This document shows positions 22,970 through 35,639 of a stretch of DNA of 64,000 bases, piece by piece. A program made the translations under genes and the position numbers. Under the pieces are notes generated by a model that saw nothing but the letters and a program-made list of their open reading frames with translations, was not told the DNA's origin and made no database searches. Each line of letters starts with the position of its first letter. Position 1 is the first letter of the stretch. Origin of the DNA: Xenopus tropicalis (lineage: Eukaryota; Chordata; Amphibia; Anura; Pipidae); assembly GCF_000004195.4 (NCBI RefSeq), contig NC_030678.2, positions 59,365,378 through 59,429,377 on the forward strand. The letters are read 5' to 3'.

Positions 22970-23319
22970 ATGGCAAATGAAACATCAGATACTGCCACTT
23001 ACAGTGCTATTTATATTGGAGTGGAAACCGTGATTGGAATATCAGCAGTTTTGGGTAACATTCTGGTGATTTGGGCTGTTAGATTAAACCCAAGTCTTCA
23101 AAACACAACCTTTTATTTCATTGTATCTCTGGCACTGGCAGACTTAGCAGTGGGTTTTTTAGTCATGCCACTGGCCATTGTTCTTAGCCTGGGAATGCAT
23201 TTTCATTTCCATGCATGCTTATTTATATGCTGCCTCATCATTATATTAACCAACGCTTCCATCCTCTCCTTGCTGGCCATAGCCGTTGATCGGTATCTGC
23301 GAATTAAAATACCAACCAG
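22970..23319 (+). CDS. Adenosine A3-type receptor, copy B, exon 1
   Basis: Encodes residues 1-116 plus two bases of Arg117 of a 327-residue class A GPCR. The extracellular N-terminus is short with an N-E-T glycosylation site at Asn3. TM1 carries GN-ILVIWAV (Asn30, position 1.50); TM2 carries LALADLAVG (Asp58, the sodium-site residue 2.50); Cys83 tops TM3 for the conserved disulfide; DRY is at 107-109 followed by LRIKIP. The exon ends ACC-AG before gtaagt, the intron position typical of adenosine receptor genes. In the A3 family the receptor senses extracellular adenosine and couples to Gi at the plasma membrane. The ATG at 22970 is chosen because it gives the normal short N-terminus and sits in a good context. 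Confidence 0.9.
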
Positions 23320-24521
23320 GTAAGTCCAGTTATACACATTTACCTTCTTGCTACACCTACTTCCTTAGTGAAATATTCTTTCATTGTCTTCAACTCTGGG
23401 TGCTAAATCCTTCCCTACTTTCTTTAAGTGAGGCAATATCTTTATTATATCACGAACTGTGTCTGCAGCTGACTTGAATTTGATATATCTGAATACATTA
23501 AGCAGTCTACCATATAAATGTTGTGAGAATGATGATTTAATTGTAGCAGAGTGTATTGTATTTTACCCAATGTAATACTGACCTAATGTCTTTCTTAGTA
23601 AAAAGAAAAAAGGCTTGTAAGGCTCATTGCATAAAGGGCATTTTAATTGCTGTGATTTACGTCTTTACCTGTGTGGATGATAGTATTCCTAATACCCATT
23701 TGCCACCAACTAAGGTCATGTGTGATAGGTTGCACCATAAATATTCTCCTATTTTTATCATTTGGCCTGTGGGATACTTATTCACTGAAGATAATCTTCT
23801 TTATGTCAGCAGAGAAAACAGTATTTATTTATTATTTATAGAGAAAATAACTTAACTGTCATCAATTAACAGTTTATTTTCACTTTATTTGGCAGACTTA
23901 AATAAGTTTTTGTCTGTGTGGTAACCAAACGTGAAGGTATTAAATAAGAATGTAGCCTAAAGTAAATTATAGTACACATACTGTAAGAGGCATTTATATA
24001 TCCAGAACTTAAAGCTGCTATTGTTGCAGAAAGTGTTTTTCTAATATAAACCAAAGTCACAAAAACACTATTTTTGTATTAATACAAAACCTCTGTGTAG
24101 CAGTAGTTATTAAGTAAAATGAGAAAATTGGTTACCTTGTCTTTAAAGCAAAGTATTGTTATAATCATGGTTGGAGGGGAGCTGGCTACAACTACAATTT
24201 TTAATTGTACATGGCAAAAAACAGCAGTGCAGAGAATAGGAAAGGATGGACACTGGTTGGAACAGCAAATAAATGTATACATAACTTGCTTTCAGTTTTG
24301 TATGTTATGTATATCTCAGTGTTGCTTAGAATTACATTTGGTTTTATTGTGCAAAATATTATATTTGGGTTCACAACAGTTTTCAGTTTTTTCCCACGGT
24401 CTGTTGCTACACATCTAATTCTGTAACAGTTGAGTAATGGAACAGAGATAATTATCTTATTTTGCTGTTTAACTCTGGGTAATCAGTTTTCACATCAGAG
24501 AATGCAGTATTAGAGTACACT

Positions 24522-24945
24522 AGAACAGTGCTGTCCAACTTCCGTGGTATCGATGGCCTACATGGTGGAGGGCCAATAATGGAAGTCCATTTGGACCACT
24601 CCCCCTTTTTAATCCAATGGTGGTAGCACAGCAAAAATCGAAATGGTTGGTGCTCACTGTAGGGATAGCCCCTTTCATTCATATGTGAAAGAATTATATT
24701 ATGTCATATTAAGACACACCCTTAAATCCATATGCCTGCCCTGTGGATAGCACAGTAACTCCCAGCATATAATTACACAGCTTAGGGACCATATAATGAC
24801 TATTAGCAAATGCTAACAAACTCCCAGAGCAAACCCGTGCCAGTTTCACCTCCCACAGGCAGCATAGGGCAGGCAGAGTATGGCACCCAGGAAGCATAGG
24901 GCAGGCAGAGCATGGCACACAGGCAGAGAAGGTTCACCATAGTAT
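24522..24945 (-). repeat. Dispersed repeat with inverted 34-bp minisatellite units
   Basis: Contains tgctgtccaactt, acatggtggagggccaataatgg, and, at about 24850-24930, two units of gcatagggcaggcagagtatggc. Those units are the reverse complement of the 34-bp repeat at 57065-57385. It lies inside the receptor intron. Confidence 0.55.
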
Positions 24946-25896
24946 AGAATGGCCTCTTCTTCTTTTCAAAAGGTCTTCATTGTTTATTTTTATAGTTTTT
25001 AAATTATTTGTCTTTCTCTTTCATCTTTCAAATTGGGGTCACAAAGCTCAGCAGCCAAAAATTATTGCTCTGTGAGGCTACAATTTTAATGCTATTTTTA
25101 CTTTTTATTCCTTATCTTTCCATTTAGGCCCTCTCCTATTCATGATCCTGTCTCTCTTTCAAACTATTGCCTGGTTACAAGGTTAAATTGGACCCTAGCA
25201 ACCAGATAGCTTCTGAAAAAGCGTATTGTATCATGACTGCTCTATTACAGCAAAATTATTAGCGGCATGATTATGTGAGTAATGAAGCCACATAATTCCA
25301 GAATCCAGACTCCCTTAATACTAGCATTCGACACCCCCTTTGCTCAGATACCTGTGTTCAGTACTGGTTTTCACAGGGTGTTGACAATACTCAGAACAAT
25401 ACTACTTCTCTAATGCATTTACACACAATATTAAGTGCAAAAATGCATATTATTACATTAACCTGATAATGGATCTAAAGGTATATAGGATAGCAGAAAA
25501 AATTATGGGTAATTTAGAAATACAACATGAGTAAAATCTTCACACTGGTGTTTTCACACCATGGCAGCAATCTTTTTTAAAAACGCCATGTGACATTACT
25601 CCCCTTTCTGCAAATGCACATACCAGAACACCTGCCAGACGTTTACATTTGTCTGCTGCACAATATATGATCAGCCACAGTTTGAATATTAATACCAGTT
25701 AAGACAGAAATTTATACAACTATGTAATGTAGTAGCAGCACAAAATGTTGCCTCGCCACCTGCAGCTTTGCTGTTTCCACAGTTTTTATGCAGGCTTAAC
25801 TCAGCATTGCCCTTTCCCATATTTACCAGAAATGGAAAAAAATTGAACTGACTTTACAGTTCACTACATTATCTGACAGCAGTTTCATTATTTCCT

Positions 25897-25932
25897 GTAT
25901 GTATGTATGTGTATATATATATATATATATAT
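25897..25932. repeat. Microsatellite (gtat)n / (ta)n
   Basis: tgtatgtatgtatgtg is followed by an uninterrupted ta run. Confidence 0.85.
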
Positions 25933-26037
25933 TACTCAGTCCTTTTTGCCCTTGGTTATGAATGAGGCGCTGCTGCGTCTAAAAATGCATTGTTTTTGTG
26001 GTTGGGGAGTTACAGCCACAGTTGCGTTTTTAACATC

Positions 26038-26330
26038 TGTGGGGGTTCACTCGCTGGTAGGCTGCAAATGAGGCAACTTCACACACCAAGACCGGTGTAA
26101 GGGCTTCCTGCCCGCGTTTATTTTTCAGCGGCTGCAGAAAAAACGCAAAAATAAATGCTTCTCTTTCTCCTGAAGCTGAGCAAATCCAGCAGCGTGTCTC
26201 TCTCTCACACACACACAGGCTCAACAGCTCTCCTGCACAGCTTCAGGTGTACTACAAATAGGCCTAGGGCCTCCTGAAAACCTGGCCTATGGATTTGGGA
26301 ATCCACCCACCCTGCTCTTGCGGATTCCCA
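26038..26330 (-). mobile_element. Possible LTR fragment (minus strand)
   Basis: On the minus strand an AATAAA signal (in aaaaataaacgcgggcagg) is followed by U5-like sequence ending at ...gtgaacccccaca. A plausible 5' LTR end is not found, so this is a truncated LTR or another retroposon. Confidence 0.35.
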
Positions 26331-26982
26331 GTAAGACCAGCCCCGGATCAACAATTTAAAAAACTGCAGAGAAACAAAGTGTTTCTATGCCCCAAAACAC
26401 TGCTGGTCTCACCTCAGTAAAAATGTCTGAGAATCCGTGGCCCAACATACATGTTGTCAATCACTTTTCCCCAGGAAACCGGGGACCTTTTTGTCACCAT
26501 ACCACACATCATATACAGCACTTGGTGTCAAAATTACATTGGTGCATGATTCTTTAAGTCTGCTGCGCATATTGATGCAGCCGCAGTTGGAACCCTGGAA
26601 GTGCTGCCAGCTTGGTGATGGTAGCTCCAGAGTTGCACTGTATCAATAGGCACAATTGTATGCAGGAGTGGGTCAGCTAAACAGACACCAATAGCAACTA
26701 TAGGGAAGTGCGCGTAGCATTTGTGAATGCAAGTACATTTAATAACTGGAGTAAGTTTGTGAAATGACTGTGTCCATTTTTCATGACAGCAATGGAGGCT
26801 TCAGTGGTAAATGAGCCCTATTGTGTTATTGTGTGAACATGGTACCATTTCTAACCAAATATTTGTAACCCCCCAAAAGATTACCAGTTATCAGATAATG
26901 TTATAGTAAGCATTTTAAATTATTCCAGTTATATTGTATTTCAGATTATTTCAGTTAGTCTAATGTAGACTTTAATCCACAG

Positions 26983-27616
26983 GTACAGAATTGTGATTAC
27001 ATCCAGAAGAATCTGCTTTTCTATTTGCATTGTCTGGATAATATCTTTTCTGGTGGGTATGGTGCCAATGTTTGGATGGAACAACAGGTCCAGCCTCAAA
27101 GAAGAACACCAGCATTACCTGAACTGCACATTTGAAAATGTCATGAGTATGGAATACATGGTTTACTTTAATATTTTCGGATGGGTCTATCTTCCATTGA
27201 TGATCATGCTGATTTTGTACATTGAAATTTTCTATCTTATAAAAAAGCAACTGAACCAAAGTAATTCAAATTACCTGAGGAGAGGAGTGTTTTATGGCAA
27301 AGAATACAAGACTGCAAAATCCCTAGCACTGGTCTTATTGCTTTTTGCATTAAGTTGGTTACCACTGGCCATTTTGAACTGTGTACAGTTCTACAACCCA
27401 AATGTGAAAAAGCTTGGCCTATATCAGCCTACAATATTTCTTTTTATATTATTGTCCCATGCCAATTCTGCAATGAACCCAATCATCTATGCTTTCAAAA
27501 TAAAAAAGTTTAAAGAAGCCTACATTCATATTCTAAGAACAATCTTAATGCAGAAGTCTGTGGTTCCTGATGCTGCCAACGCTGAACACACAATGGAAGA
27601 AATATCTAAAGACTAA
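26983..27616 (+). CDS. Adenosine A3-type receptor, copy B, exon 2
   Basis: Completes Arg117 and encodes residues 118-327, ending TAA at 27614-27616. Landmarks: TM4 with PMFGWNN (145-151); ECL2 with Cys165 (disulfide partner of Cys83) and the adenosine-contacting Phe167-Glu168; TM5; a compact ICL3; TM6 with SWLPL (Trp242) and LNC (Asn249, position 6.55, which binds the adenine ring in this family); TM7 with SHANS (His276) and NPIIY (282-286); helix 8 KIKKFKEAY; and a C-tail rich in acidic residues. N-C-T at 164-166 is a possible glycosylation site. Total length is close to mammalian A3. The phrases MVYFN, SHANS and KIKKFKE favour A3 over A1, though some stretches (GWNN, YGKE-KTAKSLAL) are equally A1-like. 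Confidence 0.9.
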
Positions 27617-28377
27617 ACTCTCAATGAAATGAATGGATAAGCACAAACATATGCAGCAATAATACTGGAGAAATATTCATTTGCCACCAGTGTACTAAAA
27701 GCACATTCTTCACTACCATGAAAAATGTGGGAGGGTTAATAATATGAACTATAGACTTTAACAAGATGAAAGTTTGAGCTTATATATCAAGGTGCACCTG
27801 CACCCTGTATTTTTGGTATTTTTAGGTTTTAATCAACGCATTTTGTTTTATCCTGCTTTTTAAAACGACTGGGTATAAAATGGCATTAAATGGAGCATAA
27901 ATTGTTTTTACCCTAGTGACATTAATTTATACTAGTGATGAGCGAATCTGTTTCATTTCACTGAAAAATTCACAAAAATTTGCAAAATGCAGCTACCGTA
28001 GACTTTTTTGAAGCATATGACTTTTTTTGTTACTCTTTTTTTGTTTCAGAATTGAGAAAGCCGGTCAGATGACTAGTGAAATTTCTTATTTAAAAGGGGG
28101 AAGCAATATATTGTAGGCTTTTCCTGGGTATAATTTTTAATAGCAAACTAAACATACAATATCACAAGGAAGTAGGGCTGGAAAAGAAAGTAAAAAGGGA
28201 TCATTTACTAAAGAGTGGAAGGTGACTAGTACAGTACAAAACAATGTTTTTTGCCCATAGTGTACCTAGCTACCCTGCAACAGAATAAAGTCATGCACAC
28301 CAACATTTGCTTTATGTTGTGTGCTTTATGTTATATACTCTGCAAACATGACAGTATGCACAGTATAATTTATACAG
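27617..28377 (+). other. 3' flank / presumptive 3' UTR of receptor copy B
   Basis: Contains a short 'actagtgatgagcgaa' MITE end at 27932 and one AATAAA at 28283-28288, which could be a poly(A) signal but is 670 bp from the stop. Not otherwise interpretable. Confidence 0.3.
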
Positions 28378-28480
28378 ATATGGTATCCATTATCCGGAAA
28401 CCCACTATCCAGAAAGAACTGGAAGGCTGTCTTTCATGGACTCCATTTTTTCTTTTTCTCTGTAATAATAAAACAGTAGC
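28378..28480. repeat. Truncated 'caggtatgggac' MITE copy
   Basis: atatggtatccattatccggaaaccc and ctgtaataataaaacagtagct match the left half of 34482-34813. Confidence 0.45.
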
Positions 28481-28700
28481 TAAGATATAATTAATCCATA
28501 TTGGAGGCAAAACAATCCTACTGGGTTTATTTAATATTTACATAGATTTTTAGTACACTTAGGGAAGTGTTACAGTAAATTTTCCTTGCAAATTCTAACT
28601 TTTATTACATTACATTTTTCATAGTGGTAAAAGTACCAGACACATCAGTATTCTAAGGCTTGCGGTATGCTCAAACAACAGGCATTCTTTCTCAGGACAC

Positions 28701-29251
28701 TAAGGGGCACATTTACTAATCCACAAATCCAAATGGGAAAAATTCGGATTGGAAACGAACATTTTGCGACTTTTTTGTATTTTTTGCGATTTTTCCGTCG
28801 CCGTTACGACTTTTTCGTAGCCGTTACGGCTTGCATGAATTGTTGCGACTTTTTCGTAGCCGTTACGATTTGCTCGTATATTGTCGCGACTTTTTCGTAT
28901 TGAGCGCTCGTAAACGGCAGGCAAACCTTTCAGACTTTGCATGATTTTGGAAGCCTCCCATAGGACTCAATGGCACCCTGCAGCTCCAACCTGGCCCAAG
29001 GAAAGTCATGATACTGAAGTTTGAATGAATCCGAAACTTTCGTACTAGGCGCAACAGCTACGAAAAAGTCGCGTCAATTCGCGCAAGTCATAACGCTACG
29101 AAAAAGTCGCGACAATTTACGGAAAAGTCGTAACGGCTACGAAAAAGTCGCGACAATTTACGAAAAAAATCGCAAAATACCGATCATTGCAAAAAAAAAA
29201 ACGCATTTGGACGCTTTTCGGACGTTCGTGGATTAGTAAATGTGCCCCTAA
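28701..29251. mobile_element. Harbinger-like palindromic MITE with taa TSD
   Basis: taa (28701-28703)-ggggcacatttactaatcc ... ggattagtaaatgtgcccc-taa (29249-29251). Halves are inverted and packed with gcgactttttcgtagccgttacg-type words. Relative of 16186-16747 and 48628-49163. Confidence 0.75.
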
Positions 29252-31004
29252 CTCTAAGACACTTGGCCAAATATGAATGTAAGAGGATGTCATCTCTAGC
29301 AGTACTCAGCTAGAGTTATATGATTTCTGCAGACGTACAGAAATCTTACCTTTAGTTTTACCTTTATAATATATCATATTTGCTTATTACAATATTTTCA
29401 TAATAAGTGGCATATTAAATAATGTTACCAAATTGTTTTGCTTTAACCGTAACAGGAAGAAGGGTGGAAGTAAAAGACAGAACTTTGTGCCTTGGCTTGT
29501 TTGTGTGCACCATGAATTGAATGAACCCAGGGAGCAGCCCTTAGTACTTTTCTATTTAGGATGACCCATTAGCACATAGTAATAAAAAAAGTATATTTTC
29601 ACAAAAAGGCTTATTTAGATGAAGCAGGGTTTTACATATAGCTGTTTTTTGTAGTATACTTTATAGAGACCTATTGTTCAGGGGTATAGTTTTCCTTCAA
29701 TACAACAAACCCAACTGTTTATTTGAATATACTAGAACAATGATAAAATATGTTCTTCTTTCATAAAATGCTGGTCCTATACATACCACCCCTGCAAGCT
29801 TGTACATTTTTTAGGATAGGGCTGACTGGTTCAGCCCCTAAATAAAAAAATTGTTAAAGTTTTGATTTCCTTTGTTCTTTTTTTGCATAAACTGCCTTGT
29901 TCTAGTTAACCCTCACATGGCTTGTATCACAACAGCCCCTCTTCCCTTTTCTATTTTGCTGTCACCTTATGTCGTATTTCACTTCTGGTTCCAATATCAA
30001 CTTTCTCTTTCATTTTTAGATTTGAAGTTAGTTCTCTTGCTTGTACTCTGGCACAGCAAACTAGAATCACAATTTCATTTCTCATAGCATCCCTGGAGAT
30101 AAGTTAAACTTTTTTTGCTTAATTAACTTTGCCCATTATTGTGTTCTAAAATACATTTTAATGGCCTATTGTACCGGTATTGGCATGTACATGTTTCCAT
30201 ATATATATGACACAATCATGGGCTTAATTATCAATTTTCAAATTTGTTCTTCAAGAACAAATAAACTCATATATCAAATCCTCGCTTATTTATTTATAAG
30301 AAAAACTTGTATGAATAAAAAACTGGAATGTCTCAAATTTTTTGAGAAACATCCCTTTTTATTCTTGCTCCTGGGTTGAAAGAGAGAGCTTCTCAATCTT
30401 TTTTTTAGCTTTAGCCATAGCAACACAAACTACATATGCATCATAAGCCTTGTTAAGCCATTAAAAACAAAAATATATTGGTAAATAACTAATCAGCCTT
30501 ATATTGTGAGATTTCTATTCTATATATGCAATATATTGTGAGTTGGCCCCTTTGCTCATGAAAGTGACATGCTAAAGGGCTGTGGCTGCTTTGGGTACAG
30601 AAGCCCAAAACATAATGTACAACATTTCTGCCCTACTTCTTTAGTTAGGCTTTAATTCATCTTTAAGAGACAATTTAAGTCGCTGGCTTGCATTAGGAAA
30701 TTTTGTTGATTTTTGTGTTTGAAAGATCATTGGCACATGGGACTGAACTTTTCAAGTTATAAGAGTTTGGAGGAAAATTAAGCCATGGGTTTGCTATAAG
30801 GACTCTAATTGACTCTGTTAAGAAGGCAATGCATATCACTTTAAATCTACTGTGCTATAAGAATTTACTGCACTTGAATAAGGAGTTGTTTACCTGCTCA
30901 CACATTTAGTGCTTAGGGTTTAGTGTGCGCGAGCGCACGCTCGCAGGCCCGAACATACGTCCATGGGGGGGTGCGAGCGCACAGCCGGGAGCGCAGATCG
31001 TAAT
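29252..31004. other. No recognised gene
   Basis: AT-rich to about 30.9 kb, then a short GC-rich stretch (gcgcgagcgcacgctcgcagg). The ORFs through it are generated by repeats. Confidence 0.4.
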
Positions 31005-31095
31005 TACCGTATATACTCGAGTATTAGCCGAGGGTCCCTTTTTGAGCACATTATTGGTGCTGAAAAACTCGGCTTATACTCGAGTATATACGGTA
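31005..31095. mobile_element. Short 'taccgtatatactcgagtat' palindromic element
   Basis: Begins taccgtatatactcgagtat and ends atactcgagtatatacggta, a near-perfect inverted pair with an interior of about 50 bp. The same termini bound the 1.16-kb element at 57499-58654, so this looks like an internally deleted relative. Confidence 0.65.
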
Positions 31096-31310
31096 CTTGT
31101 TTCAGTGAACGGTGCCGCCATCTTGTCCAGCATGTCTGTGTGGGCTATTGCTGAAAAGCACAAGCCAGCCCCCACTCCGATCCCCACACCTGCTCACAAA
31201 CCCCTCCCTTCATGTTTACCTGACACATATGTTTGCCCCGTACTTGCCGGCTCTGCATGTCTGTCACAGAGTTTACACATGACACAATACACATCCTCCG
31301 CCCCCCCCCC

Positions 31311-31577
31311 CGTTCACTGCTCACCTGCCACAAACCCCACCGAGTTTTGCAGAGTTTTGTATAGCCGCCGGCAACCCCCCCCCGTTCACCGCTCACCTGC
31401 CACAAACCCCCCCGAGTTTTAAGTAGCCGCCGGCACCCCCGCCCCGTTCACCTGCCACAACCCCCGAGTTTTGCCGAGTTTTGTATAGCCGCCGCCACCC
31501 CCCACGTTCACCACTCACCTGCCACAACCCCACCCGAGTTTTGCAGAGTTCTGTATAGCCGCCGCCACCTGCTCACC
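31311..31577 (+). repeat. GC-rich minisatellite, four units of about 60-73 bp
   Basis: The unit gttcac-gctcacctgccacaa, then ccgagtttt, and then agccgccg-ca-ccccc recurs four times with indels. It makes the long ORF across 30925-31422 an artefact of repeats. Confidence 0.75.
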
Positions 31578-31689
31578 GCTGTCACTCATCCTCCTACACT
31601 CGCTTCTCGCTCTCCTGTCGGCGCCATCGCCATGGCAACCAGACGCTCCTGCTGTGTGCGCATGTGCACGCTATGGATCTGGCCAAATT

Positions 31690-31872
31690 GTCAGTGCAGG
31701 AGCGTTGCATTATGGGAATTTTCTCTACCCAGTTCAGCGTTTTTTCTTCCTGTTTGGCTTCTGATCTTCTGAACAGGTGAAATATGGGGAAACTTAAGGG
31801 CACTATTGAGACAACTGAAGGTATGCCTGCAGCTTGAGATTAACTCTTTATTAGCCTTTCCTTCTCCTTTAA
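31690..31872. repeat. T2-like MITE right-end fragment
   Basis: gcattatgggaattttc, then ctgatcttctgaacaggtgaaatatgggg, and a terminal ccttctcctttaa. Nearly the same as 18217-18382. Confidence 0.55.
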
Positions 31873-32560
31873 GCAATTAATGTCACTGCGGGTGCCTAAC
31901 ATTTTGGCACCCCCCAGTAATGTAGTCTTTCCTTATCCTTTGATGTTTTTCAATAAACTCTGGAAATATATAATTGAATATTATTATACAAAGGGGATTT
32001 AAATTGGTACATATTTTGTCATTTTGAATAGTCTAAGGACAGAAGTACTGAATGGTGTTACAAGTCAAACCTTGATTTAGAAAGCATGCAGTTATGCAGA
32101 CATCTAGTGTTAGAAGAAGTGTATTACACAACAGACTGGTTACAATTGTTATATTCCATATTACTTTGGTTACAATTATCTCTCCACTACTACTTTAGGT
32201 ATAATTGGTTTCTACACTAGTGGAAATTATCATCCATAACCAGTAACTAAAAATCTTTTGTTTTAGTAACGAGTAAAAAAAAATTGCAAAACTGTGGAAA
32301 AATTACATAATGGCAAATCAATGAATTTTTCTTTTTGTCGCAATTTGTTTTTTACATTGAAGTCAAAGGGCATTATTCTAATTTTTTTCCCCCAACGTAA
32401 CACAAAATGTGTTTATTTTCTGAAAAAAACAAAACATATGGCAAAATTCTAGCACAGTTAAAATTTTTGCCACTTGCAAAAATGCAAATTTCACCTTCAA
32501 TCTGTATTTGCTCATCCCTTATTGTTTTATGTAAGCCATGATACCATTAATATAAGTATA

Positions 32561-32590
32561 TTGTTTATATATATATATATGTATAAATGT
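32561..32590. repeat. (ta)n microsatellite
   Basis: Run of tatatatatatat followed by gtata. Confidence 0.7.
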
Positions 32591-33184
32591 GTAATACAGT
32601 GCTTCCCTCACTTTGTGCCATTGTGAAGTGATGGATTCTGAAACATGAATCCCTCTTTTTCTTTATGCATCATAAATGACCAATGTCGGACTGGGCCGGC
32701 GGGATACCAGGAAAAACCCAGGGGCCTTGCTGGATCAGGCCCGCTCTCCCACTTGGGCTGGGTCTTCCCCTCTACCCCGAGCAGACCCGATCACAGGGCC
32801 CAAAAGGAAGTGGGGTGCAGTGCTAGCTTAGATGCCAGGAGGAGAGACCTTCAGATCTCAAGGAGGGCCCTCAAAGTCACACTCCTGTTGGGCCCCAGGC
32901 TCCCCAGCCCCAGGATAAAATATGCAAGATGAAACACACCCATATCCTGTCCCTCCTGTGTGCAGTATTGGCGGATACAAGGTGCAAAGACAGGTGTAAC
33001 TCCTAAAGGACAGGTGAAAATCTAATGTATGAGATTAATAATTTAGCATAAAACTATATTCTAAAATGAATCCACAAAACTACATTTATACTTATGTACT
33101 GAAAGCTGTAAAGAAACTGTAAAGAAAGCTACAAGAACTGACTCATATATACTGAAGTGGTTTTACATACACTCAATAAGCAGA

Positions 33185-33362
33185 TTTTTTTTAAATCATC
33201 CACTTTCTATTGATTTCTATGGGATTTTTAGAAGTGTATTTAGAAAATGGTGAACTTTCACCCATTGATAAATACACTTATAAAAATCCCATAGAGATGA
33301 ATAGAAAGTAGCTGAATTTTTCTGCTGTGAACGCTAATCTCACATTTTCACAAGTCTCCCTC
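33185..33362. repeat. Foldback MITE related to 18557-18718
   Basis: tctatgggatttttagaagtgtattta on the left is inverted as aaatacacttataaaaatcccatag on the right; tgataaat and gctctaat-like ends are shared with the 18.6-kb cluster. Confidence 0.5.
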
Positions 33363-34481
33363 TCAAGTGTCTATATCTACAATTTTTTTTCCACATTTAG
33401 TGCACATAACTGCGGGTAATAAAGCTGTCTCAAACCAATCAAACCTTTTCTTTTAGTGACTACAGTTGATACTCCTCTAGCCAAGGTGGGTACTTATAGA
33501 CCTGCAATAGACCTTAATACTTTAAGGAATATTTATTGGATATCATATAACAATGAAAATGAAAGAGGGGAAAGTGTTTTATTTAGGTTTTTGTGAACTG
33601 CCACAGGTACATAGTGTTGTTGTGCCATAAATCTAAAATGTTGACAGCAAGCCTCCACCAAGCAAAAAAAACCTTGCCCATTTTTGCAACCACAACCCCT
33701 AAATACAACTCTCATTTTACTAAATTTGGCAGTTTATTTAAAGTTTGAACACATTTCTGGGGGTTTGGGGGACGTTTTATGTGTTATTACAGTTTTGCTA
33801 AAAAGATGAACTTACCCATTTAGCTGCAAGTCTCAGTTCCCCCAAGAGACCTGTTTAGCTTATTAGTTCCAATTGCATCTCAGTGCAGGTGGGGCTTGTT
33901 AAGTTTCTGGACTCTCTGCCAAATTTAATTAAGTTTGAGAAATAATGTATCTAAGTGCAGGCATAGCCTCTTGGATCAGTGGACCACAGATACTGTCCTA
34001 CATAACAGCCCATAGGCAATTCATTCTTAGAAATATTTATATATTCATATTGCTACTAATCCTCTGAAGCAAATGGATACTATCACCAATTCAGGAGCTT
34101 TGCATACTGCTACCTGGTGTCTTTAGAGCAAGAGTAAGTATGTTCCTCCTACTATTTACTCAGTTGTGGAAATGTATATTAGAAGCAGTGAGGAGTCCTG
34201 TGGATGATTTATATCACCAAAGAACATAAACTCAAGTTTTGAGGAATTTTGCTCAAAAATCTAATACAACTATAAAGCCCTTTCATATTTGAACTGATAT
34301 TCAAATTCCAATTGTAGGACATGTTTAAATTGTTCCTGTAATGAAACATAAAAAACAGTGACATCTGCTGGTCAATTCTGATTAAAAAGACAGAAGATGA
34401 GGAAAGGTTTCTATTGAAAAGAAGGAGAAAAAAGTAAAGAAGAGTTATCTGATGTTTTTTGCTTTTTTTCCTCTTGGCTAT

Positions 34482-34813
34482 ACAGGTATAGGACCCGTTA
34501 TCCAGAATGCTCGGGACCAAGGGTATTCCGGATAAGGGGTCTTTCCGTAATTTGGATCTCCATACCTTAAGTCTAATAAAAAATCAATAAAACATTAATT
34601 AAACCCAATAGGGTTGTTTTGCATCCAATAAGGATTATTTATATCTTAGTTGGGATCAATTACAAGGTTCTGTTTTATTATTACAGAGAAAAAGGAAATC
34701 AGTTTTAAAATTCTGAATTACTTGATTAAAATGGAGTCTATCGGAGATGGGCTTTCCGTAATTCGGAGCTTTCTGGATAATGGGTTTCCGGATAAGGGAT
34801 CCCATACCTGTAC
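34482..34813. mobile_element. Intact palindromic MITE, 'tacaggtat' ends
   Basis: Starts tacaggtataggacccgttatccag and ends gataagggatcccatacctgta. Halves are inverted; an internal ctgttttattattacagagaaaaagg block is shared with other copies. Flanked by ta. Confidence 0.65.
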
Positions 34814-35639
34814 ATAGAAAACAGGTTTCTGTTACATTTTGTTTCAAGAGTCATATTCAGCATTGCAGAAGGGATAGACAAATACAGCAATTAAATGTAC
34901 AAATAAAACTAAAAACAGTTGAGATGTAAATGATACATTGGTAAGCTTCTTAGCATTACCTTTACGTATAATTATTAAAAATAACATTTGGATGCAGAAT
35001 CCCCTTTAATAAGTAAAAGGCTGCATATACAGATGTGTGGCTTTGGTAGGTACAAAATAATTAAATCCTGTGAATATATAAACTGAGCAGAACTCTTTCC
35101 TGCCTGCATAAATATAGATATGAATGTTGCAAGGGAATATTTGCTGCAGCTGAGCAAATGGGACCTTTCTCAGATACTAAATGATGTGAACTTAGTTTGG
35201 ACTTTGGCTTCCCTGTGACTCATTTCATTCATGTGTGGAGTTTCCTTTGAGAGTTAATCCTGCTGAACTTGTATTCTTTTAAAAGGAAATGGCCTCTTAG
35301 CCCACTTGCATGAAAAAAGTATTTCTTAATGTCAAGGGCATACCTATCAAAGGCAAATCATCAGATTATATTCTGAAAAAAGAATTTAAAGGATTAATTA
35401 CATCCCTCCCGCACCTCAGTAATTCATATAAGAGTTGGAGGCTCACAGTTTCCCCTGACTGCACAGCCTCACAACCCACAGAGAAAAGGGATATACAGTC
35501 CCCCTGCGCCATTGAGTGGTGTTGCAAAACAGACTGCCATGGGAAAAAAGGGTTTTTTTTATGCCAAAAAAATGACTTCACCAAGCTGGGTGGGGTTGTG
35601 CAGGGACTCTCTTCAGACTAACTTTTTCCTTGTTTCTCG
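34814..35639. other. No recognised feature
   Basis: Two overlapping opposite-strand ORFs (35310-35621 and 35366-35584) have no family signature. Confidence 0.35.

Larger units (their letters stand above)
23320..26982 (+). other. Intron 1 of receptor copy B
   Basis: GT-AG intron (gtaagt ... ccacag) of 3663 bp in phase 2. Its ends are homologous to copy A's intron, but it is longer, largely because of repeat DNA between about 24.5 and 26.8 kb. No independent gene is visible inside. Confidence 0.85.

Noticed and set aside
24119..24426. Overlapping 73- and 99-codon ORFs in the copy B intron
   Set aside because: Intronic, no family resemblance, and the AT-rich composition explains them.
28667..29236. 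ORFs with Phe/Arg-rich repeats in the MITE (also at 16216-16735 and 48993-49313)
   Set aside because: Produced by the repeated cgactttttcgta words of the palindromic MITEs.
30925..31422. 165-codon ORF on the + strand
   Set aside because: It runs through the 'taccgtata' element and the GC-rich minisatellite, with no domain.
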